A DNA stretch of 13,502 bases. Source: Deltaproteobacteria bacterium RBG_13_52_11 (GTDB taxonomy: Bacteria; Desulfobacterota; B13-G15; RBG-16-54-18). The stretch's first letter is position 1, and every line of letters begins with the position of its first letter. The position numbers were made by a program, and so were the translations under genes. The notes under the pieces are model-generated. The model searched no databases. It was not told the origin of the DNA and saw nothing but the letters and a program-made list of their open reading frames with translations. The DNA lies in the NCBI GenBank assembly GCA_001797745.1, contig MGQF01000049.1, forward strand, positions 1-13,502. The letters are read 5' to 3'. Positions 1-5,664 of this stretch are shown here, piece by piece.

Positions 1-538
1 CCTTGAGGTCTTTAAATTGCAGGATGAGTTGGGAGAGGTAGTAGAGGCCTAACTGGATGTTTACCCCGGGGTCGTAGATGGCTGTCTCCTCGTCCCATAC
101 TATTCCTACCTCCTGAGCCAGGACCTTGGCTACATGAGGACGCAACTGCATCAGTCCTTTGGCCCCTTTGGATGACGTGGCCTTGCTATAGAAAGAGCTC
201 TCCACTATGATCAGTGCAAGGACCAACTCCGGATCGCAACCGTATTTCTGAGACTCGGCACAAATGAGGTCAGTCAACCGCGCCTCTTCTTTATCGGTGA
301 GCCCGGTCGGGAATGTTTGGATGAGACGATAGATTTCCCCCCTCATGGAGGGATCGAACTCCAAAAGGACCACATCCCAATAGTCAACTGAAACCGCCCT
401 CTCCTTATACCCCTTATACGCCATATAGGTTACGGGGAAATAACAAACGAGCAAAACAAGGGGAAGCGTAACGAGAAATTTAACTATCGACTTCTTAGGT
501 AGGGTCTTAATGGAGAGGAGGCGTCTGCCTCGTGCCAT
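1..538 (-). CDS. Membrane-anchored lytic transglycosylase (SLT domain), 3' end cut by window
   Basis: The first 179 residues are visible; the C-terminus lies beyond the window. A basic N-terminus is followed by one hydrophobic segment (about residues 19-40), so the protein is probably anchored in the inner membrane with its domain in the periplasm. The SLT-fold signature follows: VVESSFYSKA with the likely catalytic Glu113, then SSKGAKGLMQL (about 122-132), then YDPGVNIQLGLYYL (155-168). Enzymes of this family cleave the MurNAc-GlcNAc bond of peptidoglycan to form 1,6-anhydro ends. The ATG at 538-536 is preceded by GGAGGAG about seven bases upstream, which fixes the start. A good sigma-70 promoter lies just upstream, so it is probably transcribed on its own and not from the broken dehydrogenase gene before it. 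The family is secure; the subfamily is not. Confidence 0.88.
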   Translation of the reverse strand, partial: MARGRRLLSIKTLPKKSIVKFLVTLPLVLLVCYFPVTYMAYKGYKERAVSVDYWDVVLLEFDPSMRGEIYRLIQTFPTGLTDKEEARLTDLICAESQKYGCDPELVLALIIVESSFYSKATSSKGAKGLMQLRPHVAKVLAQEVGIVWDEETAIYDPGVNIQLGLYYLSQLILQFKDLK

Positions 539-540
539 AA

Positions 541-672
541 ATGGCTCCTCCAATATGGTCCTCCTTTGTCACAATTCATATTAAAGTATAGTTTATTTTA
601 ACTATAATGTCAAGCTTTTTGTTCCACAGGGTATAGATTTATCTTCAAGGCCCACAGGATCAGAAAGATCCA
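541..672. other. Intergenic region between the transglycosylase and the broken dehydrogenase
   Basis: This 132-base AT-rich gap holds the transglycosylase promoter and ribosome site. I see no convincing intrinsic terminator for the dehydrogenase pseudogene. A small GGATC/GATCC hairpin near 657-671 lacks a T tract. Confidence 0.5.
585..613 (-). promoter_or_regulatory. Sigma-70 promoter of the transglycosylase gene, with embedded palindrome
   Basis: Read on the minus strand, TTGACA (613-608) is followed by a 17-base spacer and TATACT (590-585), close to the housekeeping consensus. A 7-bp inverted repeat (TATAGTT at 587-593, AACTATA at 600-606) covers the spacer and part of the -10 box. It could be an operator or only AT-rich chance. 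The start codon lies 47 bases downstream of the -10 box. Confidence 0.75.
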
Positions 673-1750
673 TCACAGATCATATCTGATACCAATCTCC
701 TTTGCGATGGCCTCCAAATCGGCCACGACCTTGGCTTGGAGGGGTATCCCTTTGAGCATTCGCTCTTCAGTCGCCTCGAATTCCTTCTCTCCATGGATGT
801 AGATCCGCTGCTGTCCCTCGGCCTTGGGGGAGGTCTTAATGCGTTGGATGATATCGTCCATGGTGGCCTTGAACTCCACAAGGGGGCGAAACCCATCAAC
901 CCGCAGGGCCCCGAAGAAGTGTCCTACATTGGCGGGGAGTGACTTGCCATCGGGGGTCTTGGGGTAGATGGTATCGGCGTAGCCGCTCCCCGGCAGAACC
1001 CCACAGAGGATGTCCACGAGAGGAGCCAGGCCATACCCTTTTTATATCCCCCCAGGAGTTCGCCCGCTCCCGCCCTGGTATTGAGGTTATTCAAGACCAG
1101 AGAGGCATCGGTGGTTGCTATCCCGCGCTCGTCGGTGGCCCAGCCGAGAGGCAGCTTCTTACCCGACCGCTCATAGACCTCGACCTTCCCTTTGGGGATT
1201 ACGCTGGTGGCCATGTCGAGGACGAAGGGATGCTCCCCTCCGCTCGGCACCGCCACGCTGATGGGGTTTGTTCCCAACATGGCGTCTCTCCCAAAGGTGG
1301 GCACCACCAAGGCATCGGCGTTGGTCATGGAGATGCCGATGAGATCATATTCCAGGGCCATCATGGCGTAATAGCCGGCGATGCCATAGTGGTTGGAATT
1401 ACGCACCGCAACGAACCCCACCCCCACCTCATTGGTCTTTGCTATGGCCGTCTGCATCCCCCGCACCCCTATGGGGGGCCCAATCCCCCACCCCCGTCAA
1501 TGAGGGCAGTGGTGGGTGTCTCATGGACCACCGTGGCCTTCGGTCTCGCCACCATCTGCCCTTCTCGCAACCCGTTGACGTAACGTCTCAGCCTGGCTAC
1601 CCCATGGAAACCTATACCCCGCAGGTCAGCCTGGACGAGGACATCAGCGATCACCTCCGTATCCCTTGGCAAGACCCCAAGGTGCTCGAAGACCTGACGA
1701 CAGAAGGCCTTGAGAGGATTGGCTTGGACGATAGTTGTGTGTTCGGTCAT
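673..1750 (-). pseudogene. Malate/L-lactate dehydrogenase family (Ldh_2) gene with two frameshifts
   Basis: Three consecutive reading frames on the minus strand make up one protein of about 360 residues, the normal length for NAD(P)-dependent Ldh_2 enzymes (malate, L-sulfolactate or ureidoglycolate dehydrogenases). Family motifs appear in order: ADLRGIGFHGVARL near the N-terminus, then RNSNHYGIAGYYA, MLGTNPISVAVPSG and GKVEVYERSGKKLPLGWA in the middle, then the LVDILCGVLPGSGYA and NVGHFFGALRVDGF segments. The frame shifts once at the G6 run at 1473-1478 and again at 1036-1043 (T5 next to CCC). Each fits one lost base in a homopolymer. The second site should read GYKKGYGLA or GYKGYGLA. The start is the ATG at 1750, with GGAAAGG upstream. 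It is either a decayed gene or an assembly error; I cannot tell which. Confidence 0.85.
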
Positions 1751-1769
1751 CACCTTTCCTTTCAATACC

Positions 1770-1795
1770 CTAGATTAAATCGCCCGGCAATCTAG
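1770..1795. repeat. Inverted repeat upstream of the dehydrogenase pseudogene
   Basis: CTAGATT at 1770-1776 and AATCTAG at 1789-1795 form 7-bp arms around a 12-base spacer, about 20 bases upstream of the pseudogene start. It could be a regulator site or a 5'-leader hairpin. There is no further support. Confidence 0.35.
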
Positions 1796-1801
1796 CATAA
1801 G

Positions 1802-1842
1802 ATCCATCACGAGGCAATCTACCTGGCGAATCCATCGCGAGG
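1802..1842. repeat. Short direct repeat upstream of tRNA-Asn
   Basis: ATCCATCACGAGG (1802-1814) recurs as ATCCATCGCGAGG (1830-1842). The copies start 28 bases apart and differ at one base. They lie between the pseudogene start and the tRNA promoter. The function is unknown. Confidence 0.4.
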
Positions 1843-1853
1843 ATTGAAAACCC

Positions 1854-1883
1854 TTGCAATCTTTCCACCCATTTTGATACAAT
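1854..1883 (+). promoter_or_regulatory. Sigma-70 promoter of tRNA-Asn
   Basis: TTGCAA (1854-1859), an 18-base spacer and TACAAT (1878-1883) end nine bases before the mature tRNA 5' end. This is a normal layout for a stand-alone tRNA gene. Confidence 0.6.
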
Positions 1884-1892
1884 TAACCAATT

Positions 1893-1968
1893 TCCCCGGT
1901 AGCTCAATCGGCAGAGCGGGTGGCTGTTAACCACTAGGTTGCAAGTTCGAGTCTTGCCCGGGGAGCCA
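1893..1968 (+). tRNA. tRNA-Asn, anticodon GTT
   Basis: The 76-base gene folds as a full cloverleaf. The acceptor arms TCCCCGG and CCGGGGA pair over seven bases. The D stem is GCTC/GAGC. The anticodon stem GGTGG/CCACT encloses the loop CTGTTAA, with anticodon GTT at 1926-1928. The T arm is GCAAG-TTCGAGT-CTTGC, followed by discriminator G and an encoded CCA. Its last 30 bases are repeated exactly at 2300-2329. A promoter precedes it and a terminator follows it. Confidence 0.97.
1939..1968 (+). repeat. 30-bp direct repeat, copy 1 (tRNA 3' end; possible attachment site)
   Basis: It runs from the last bases of the variable loop through the T arm, the acceptor 3' strand and CCA. It is identical to 2300-2329. 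Identity stops exactly after CCA and one base before the T arm's leading TT. Confidence 0.8.
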
Positions 1969-1978
1969 AAACATTTGA

Positions 1979-2006
1979 GGCCAGGGGGTAAACCTGGCCT
2001 TTTGTT
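1979..2006 (+). terminator. Intrinsic terminator after tRNA-Asn
   Basis: GGCCAGG (1979-1985) and CCTGGCC (1993-1999) form a perfect 7-bp stem with a 7-base loop, followed by TTTTGTT. The ATG of the GIY-YIG reading frame begins right after this T tract. The nuclease could therefore be made only by read-through, or the hairpin could control its translation. The only Shine-Dalgarno-like run (AGGGGG) lies inside the hairpin. Confidence 0.8.
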
Positions 2007-2261
2007 ATGTCTGTGTGGGTATATATCCTCCAAAGTGAGAAATCTTGCCGTTACTACTGTGGGCAAACAGGTGATCTGCAAAAACGGATCAGGTAGCACA
2101 ACGATCCAGCCTCTGATCTTTCCAAGACAACCAAGAGGTTTCAAGAACCATGGAAACTCCTTTGGTCCCGCCCATGCTCTGACCGGAGTGAAGCCCTCAA
2201 ATTAGAGAGGGCGATAAAAAAACGAGGAATTGGACGTTATCTCAAAGCACTCAGTTATTAA
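2007..2261 (+). pseudogene. Small GIY-YIG nuclease with an internal amber codon
   Basis: The frame reads 84 residues from ATG 2007 to TAA 2259, with one TAG at 2094-2096 (codon 30). The reading on both sides is a canonical single-domain GIY-YIG protein. It starts MSVWVYILQSEK (the GIY half), then RYYCGQTGDLQKRIR (the YIG half, with the conserved Arg27), then after the stop HND, KTTKRFQEPWKLLW and RSEALKLERAIKKRGIGRYL (catalytic Glu67). Length and motif order fit the stand-alone family, whose members are predicted DNA nucleases of mostly unknown role. At codon 30 relatives usually carry Glu or Gln, one base from TAG. No ribosome site is evident. The gene lies wholly between the tRNA-Asn terminator and the second copy of the tRNA 3' end. 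It may be a recently dead gene or a sequencing error. Stop-codon recoding is less likely. Confidence 0.85.
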
Positions 2262-2280
2262 GTGCATGAGGTAGGCTGTT

Positions 2281-2301
2281 AATCCCGCTCCAAGCGGGAT
2301 T
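2281..2301. repeat. Perfect 9-bp hairpin abutting the second tRNA 3' end
   Basis: AATCCCGCT (2281-2289), loop CCA, and AGCGGGATT (2293-2301) pair perfectly. The right arm runs two bases into the 30-bp repeat. It replaces the anticodon-stem and variable-loop sequence of the tRNA copy, and may be a recombination or processing signal. Confidence 0.6.
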
Positions 2302-2329
2302 GCAAGTTCGAGTCTTGCCCGGGGAGCCA
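2300..2329 (+). repeat. 30-bp direct repeat, copy 2 (displaced tRNA 3' end)
   Basis: It is identical to 1939-1968, in direct orientation and 361 bases downstream. With copy 1 it brackets the terminator and the GIY-YIG frame, as attachment sites bracket elements integrated at the 3' end of a tRNA gene. Confidence 0.8.
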
Positions 2330-2344
2330 TTTCGATAAGTTTAG

Positions 2345-2371
2345 GGGCACCCAAACTGAGTGCCCTTTTTT
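2345..2371 (+). terminator. Intrinsic terminator after the tRNA 3' remnant
   Basis: GGGCAC (2345-2350) and GTGCCC (2360-2365) form a 6-bp stem, followed by six T residues. A second terminator right after a second tRNA 3' end suggests that this is the ancestral downstream flank of tRNA-Asn. Confidence 0.7.
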
Positions 2372-2641
2372 ATGGGCGCCGTTAATGATAATTTTTTGTC
2401 GGAACTGGCATAATATATTAAAATCATTTAAAATAAAGGAGGACATGGGTGAAATACTCGACATAGTATAGTTACCAAACAGAATCCTCAACTGCTGCAA
2501 CTATATATTCATCATCGGCAATTATTAATGGTGATAACATGTTGGTTTTGTCGGTACCTCTGTCTATATTGACTTTTCCCGGGAAAACAGGCAACATAAT
2601 CGTTGCAGGCGATACAAGATGCCAAAAGGAGGAAAGGACAA
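2372..2641. other. AT-rich intergenic region upstream of the OYE-type reductase
   Basis: These 270 bases are clearly richer in A and T than the genes around them. I see only a mini reading frame with a strong ribosome site (2445-2471) and the ribosome site of the next gene (AAGGAGG, 2626-2632). I could not place a promoter with confidence. Confidence 0.4.
2445..2471 (+). CDS. Possible 8-codon leader peptide or decayed gene start
   Basis: AAAGGAGG ends three bases before an ATG that opens an eight-codon frame, MGEILDIV, closed by TAG. It lies about 170 bases upstream of the reductase start. The ribosome site is as good as any in the window but the spacing is short. It could be a leader peptide, the relic of a lost gene, or chance. 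No attenuator hairpin was found between it and the next gene. Confidence 0.25.
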   Translation: MGEILDIV

Positions 2642-4747
2642 ATGGCTTCCAATACAAGATTTAAAAAGCTCCTTGAACCTTATCACATAGGGCCGGTAAA
2701 GACTAGGAATCGGATATATAAAACAGGTGCGGGTATGATGTGCTTTCATGAAGATGAGCTTCATATGAATCCCATAACTTTAGCCTTCTATGAAGCCGTA
2801 GCCAGAGGTGGCGTGGGCTTGCTGGTAGTAGAAGCTCCTACTTTGGATTATCCTCGAGGCGCTCGCTGGCGGGAACGCTATCGTATGGACGATGACAAAT
2901 ATATCAAGGGTATGAGTGAATTGGTTAATGTTATCCACAAACACGGCTGCCCAACGTTTATGCAAATGGAACACGATGGGCCCTGGCAGTCACCGCTCTT
3001 TAGCAATGCACCAGCAACATTCGATGGCCCGCCTATAGGAGCTTCACCAGTCAAAATAGATTCACCTGGTGATTTTCACCGTGACCTGATCAGAGAGCTC
3101 ACCGTCCCTGAAATTCAGGAGGTTGTGACCAAGTGCTGCAATGCAGCGTTGCGTGCTCAGAAAGCAGGATTTGACGGTGTCGATATCAATGCCGGCAGCA
3201 GTCACATCTTCAACAACTTTCTCTCTCCTTTCTGGAATAGACGCCAGGATGAATATGGCGGGACTCCGGAAAAAAGAGCCAGATTCTTAGTAGAAATCTT
3301 AAGAGGTATTAAAAAGCTGTGCGGACAGGATTTCCCCATTGTTGTATGCATGAACGGCTTTGAAATGGGCCGGACCATTAATTATGATGGTAAGTGTCTG
3401 ATCTTTGAGGATGCAAAAAGGAATGTCCAGATATTCCAGGAAGCCGGAGCTGATGCCTTTATGATAAGGAATAGCTGGCTGGGATATCATGTCGGTGGAT
3501 TCCTTCCTGACCAACTTTTCTATCCGGAACCTCCCATTCCGGTAAAAGAATTCCCCAAGGAATACAACTGGCGCGGATGGGGGGCAGGGGCTAACATCTA
3601 CATGGTTGAAGAAATAAAAAAGCTCGTCTCCGTTCCTCTTATTGCTGTAGGCAAAATTAGTCCGGAGCTCGGGGAGAAATATTTGAGTGAGGGTAAAGCG
3701 GACTTTATTGGTATGCACAGGGCTCTTATGTGTGACCCGGAGCTTCCTCATAAGCTTGCCGAAGGTAGACCTGAGGACATCGCACCTTGCACGGCCTGCG
3801 GCACATGCCTTGATCAGAGTGTATCCTTTTTAAGACATTGCAGGATAAATGCTGCTCTGGGGACAGACAACTACACCGTTGGAAAAGCGAGGAAGGCAAA
3901 GAAGGTCGTTGTTGTCGGAGGCGGGCCGGCCGGGATGGAGGCAGCCAGGGTGGCGGCGTTGCGGGGACATAAAGTAACACTGTATGAAAAGACACGTCAA
4001 TTGGGGGGGTTGTTGCCCATGGCAGCAGTGGTAAAGGGGCTAGAGATTGAAGACCTGCCAAATATGGTTCGCTATCTGAAAACTCAGATTGATAAACTGG
4101 GTGTAAAGACAGTGCTTGGCACAGAGGTAGATAGCTCGATAATCAAGAAGATGAAGCCGGACGCGGTTATCGTGGCGACAGGCGGTACCCTTACTGTTCC
4201 AGAGATACCTGGAATCAACAATAAGAATGTTATCACCACTCCTGCCTTGCATAGCAAGGTGAAGTCTTATTTGAGATCTCTGGGGCCGAAGGCCGTGGAG
4301 CGGCTGACGAAATTATGGGTTCCTATGGGGAAGAAAGTTGTTGTCATCGGTAGCGGGTTACACGGCTGCGAGGTAGCCGAGTTTTTAATCAAGCGGGGAA
4401 AAACGGTTACCATCGTGGACACGGCAGAGAAGCCGGGAGAGGGAGTGATAGACTTCCGTTTTGGATTACTGATGGATTGGTTCACTAAAAAGGGTGTGAC
4501 CATGATTATCGGCGTTAAATCCATCGAGATAATTGACAAAGGGGTGGTCATCACCACCAAGGAAGGTAAGAAACAGACCATAGAAGCCGATAACATAGTA
4601 CCCACCGCGCCACTGGCACCGAATACCGCGCTGTTTAAGAGCCTCAAGGGTAAGGTACCTAAGGTGTATGCCATAGGCGACTGCAAGGAGCCCCGCATGA
4701 TAGTAGATGCCATCAGAGAAGGCTATCATACCGCCCGCACTATCTAG
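2642..4747 (+). CDS. OYE/2-enoate reductase-type FMN/FAD/4Fe-4S oxidoreductase
   Basis: This 701-residue protein has the architecture of 2,4-dienoyl-CoA reductase, 2-enoate reductase and the Bai NADH:flavin reductases, which reduce conjugated C=C bonds. An FMN-binding TIM barrel comes first (about 1-375; FMQMEHDGP at 106-114, FLSPFWNRRQDEYGG at 193-207). A compact 4Fe-4S motif follows (Cys383, 386, 389, 400), then an FAD fold (GGGPAG, 426-431), an NAD(P) fold (GSGLHG, 570-575) and a closing YAIGDC (676-681). The cysteine spacing is one residue tighter in both intervals than in E. coli FadH. The usual barrel Tyr donor aligns with His188 (SSHIFNNFL). The ATG at 2642 is chosen because AAGGAGG ends nine bases upstream; an in-frame TTG at 2603 has no such site. 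It is convergent with the minus-strand operon. The substrate is unknown. Confidence 0.9.
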   Translation: MASNTRFKKLLEPYHIGPVKTRNRIYKTGAGMMCFHEDELHMNPITLAFYEAVARGGVGLLVVEAPTLDYPRGARWRERYRMDDDKYIKGMSELVNVIHKHGCPTFMQMEHDGPWQSPLFSNAPATFDGPPIGASPVKIDSPGDFHRDLIRELTVPEIQEVVTKCCNAALRAQKAGFDGVDINAGSSHIFNNFLSPFWNRRQDEYGGTPEKRARFLVEILRGIKKLCGQDFPIVVCMNGFEMGRTINYDGKCLIFEDAKRNVQIFQEAGADAFMIRNSWLGYHVGGFLPDQLFYPEPPIPVKEFPKEYNWRGWGAGANIYMVEEIKKLVSVPLIAVGKISPELGEKYLSEGKADFIGMHRALMCDPELPHKLAEGRPEDIAPCTACGTCLDQSVSFLRHCRINAALGTDNYTVGKARKAKKVVVVGGGPAGMEAARVAALRGHKVTLYEKTRQLGGLLPMAAVVKGLEIEDLPNMVRYLKTQIDKLGVKTVLGTEVDSSIIKKMKPDAVIVATGGTLTVPEIPGINNKNVITTPALHSKVKSYLRSLGPKAVERLTKLWVPMGKKVVVIGSGLHGCEVAEFLIKRGKTVTIVDTAEKPGEGVIDFRFGLLMDWFTKKGVTMIIGVKSIEIIDKGVVITTKEGKKQTIEADNIVPTAPLAPNTALFKSLKGKVPKVYAIGDCKEPRMIVDAIREGYHTARTI

Positions 4748-4784
4748 CTCTTTATAACAACATCCGATAACTGATAGTTTAACA

Positions 4785-4827
4785 AATTATAAGAGGCTTC
4801 GGGATTTTCCCGAAGCCTCTTATAATT
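4785..4827. terminator. Perfect bidirectional terminator between convergent genes
   Basis: Two 20-base arms (4785-4804 and 4808-4827) are perfectly complementary around a TTT loop. The core AAGAGGCTTCGGGA is GC-rich and the outer bases are A/T, so each strand yields a stable hairpin with a weak A/T flank. It sits between the stops of the reductase (plus) and the SnoaL-fold gene (minus) and should end both transcripts. Confidence 0.9.
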
Positions 4828-4854
4828 AATCCGTGCATTAAAAAAATATATAGC

Positions 4855-5523
4855 TTAGAGGTCAATATATTCAGGCGGGAGTGGTAAGCCGGGCCAATAC
4901 CCTTTCTTCCCGGGGTATGGCTGATGAAAACTGGTCGGCTCGTCAGGCTTAGGTGCTTCTATTTCCTTCGTGCCCTTGATAGTACTGCCCTGAATAACCG
5001 GTTCTTCAACCCATGCCTTTTCGTAGGAACTGCGTATCAGCAGATGAGCACGGTAGTCCAAGAACTTCCACAGTCCGTCTTCCTTAACAAATATATGATT
5101 ATATTTGATAACCTGCCAGATGGGAATCACCCCCTTGACCGGGTCACTAAATGTGTTAAGTCCGATATGGAACCACATTCCTTTGGCTGTTTTCATATCC
5201 TTTTGTATCTGAATAACCGGTGTGGTCAGTTCATGGATAGCACAGTTTCCCTCGTAATTGTACAGCTTACCCAGCATCTCGATGAAGACTTTTTTTACGC
5301 CCTCAATACCGTGGAAGACGCCGCTCTCGACTATCTCCGCCTTGACCCCCGGTGTCTTCCGGGCAAAAAGCTCGTCGCAGATTTTTTCCCAATAGTGCCC
5401 CAGACAAAGGTGATTGTAGCGTCCGTGCAAATTAGAAATCTCCACCCAGTCTCTTGCTACCTGGGCATTTTTTTCTGCTATTTCTAGTCTTTTTGATAAT
5501 TCCTTATATTCCTTGGATTCCAT
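4855..5523 (-). CDS. SnoaL-like/NTF2-fold protein (putative dehydratase or isomerase)
   Basis: This 222-residue protein begins with a charged helix (about 1-25), followed by a SnoaL-type domain (about 26-165). Visible features are SNLHGRYNHLCLGHYWEK (30-47), the helix GVKKVFIEML, CAIHELTTPVIQI (94-106) and YNHIFVKEDGLWKFLDY (141-157). A Pro-rich tail of about 45 residues follows. The fold includes BaiE, scytalone dehydratase and ring cyclases. Tyr36 and His97 sit where I would place the BaiE Tyr and His, but the usual Asp five residues after the Tyr is Leu41 here, so the chemistry may differ. This alignment is from memory. The start at 5523 has AAGGAGG 11 bases upstream. It is the last gene before the terminator and lies 141 bases after the FAD enzyme. 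The family is likely; the reaction is not known. Confidence 0.75.
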   Translation of the reverse strand: MESKEYKELSKRLEIAEKNAQVARDWVEISNLHGRYNHLCLGHYWEKICDELFARKTPGVKAEIVESGVFHGIEGVKKVFIEMLGKLYNYEGNCAIHELTTPVIQIQKDMKTAKGMWFHIGLNTFSDPVKGVIPIWQVIKYNHIFVKEDGLWKFLDYRAHLLIRSSYEKAWVEEPVIQGSTIKGTKEIEAPKPDEPTSFHQPYPGKKGYWPGLPLPPEYIDL

Positions 5524-5613
5524 ATGTGTTATATCCTCCTTCCAAATTGTTTGCTAGAATTCTACCATGGCACCTCTCACATTTCAATCAAATTTTGTTA
5601 ATTTTGTTTTACA

Positions 5614-5634
5614 CCCCGCAGCTCTGCTGCGGGG
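5614..5634. repeat. GC-rich hairpin between the FAD oxidoreductase and SnoaL genes
   Basis: CCCCGCAGC (5614-5622), loop TCT, and GCTGCGGGG (5626-5634) pair perfectly. In the minus-strand transcript it is followed by A-rich sequence, so it is not a standard terminator. It may act as an mRNA stabiliser or processing site that gives the last gene a different expression level. Confidence 0.6.
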
Positions 5635-5664
5635 AACCTTCTATAAGCGTCAGGGGATAACTAG

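Larger units (their letters stand above)
2274..2329 (+). other. tRNA-Asn-derived 3' remnant
   Basis: The segment holds GGCTGTTAA (2274-2282), matching the anticodon-loop region of the intact tRNA (1922-1930), and then the exact 30-bp 3' end. Between them, the eight bases of the intact gene are replaced by 17 bases belonging to a hairpin. I find no acceptor 5' strand or D arm upstream, so it is not a complete tRNA. Confidence 0.6.

Noticed and set aside
939..1583. Long plus-strand frame opposite the dehydrogenase
   Set aside because: It is antisense to a recognisable protein, with no ribosome site and no family-like sequence. It exists only because of codon bias in the real gene.
2094..2096. 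Amber codon read as pyrrolysine in the GIY-YIG frame
   Set aside because: Nothing here supports recoding: no pyl genes are present and the family needs no unusual residue at that position. A point mutation or error is simpler.
2230..2329. A second complete tRNA gene
   Set aside because: The 3' third matches tRNA-Asn exactly, but no 5' acceptor strand or D arm pairs with it, and the anticodon stem is destroyed.
2603..2641. Extended TTG start for the OYE-type reductase
   Set aside because: The added 13 residues (Lys/Arg/Gln-rich) are translated Shine-Dalgarno sequence. ATG 2642 has the proper AAGGAGG spacing and begins like the family.
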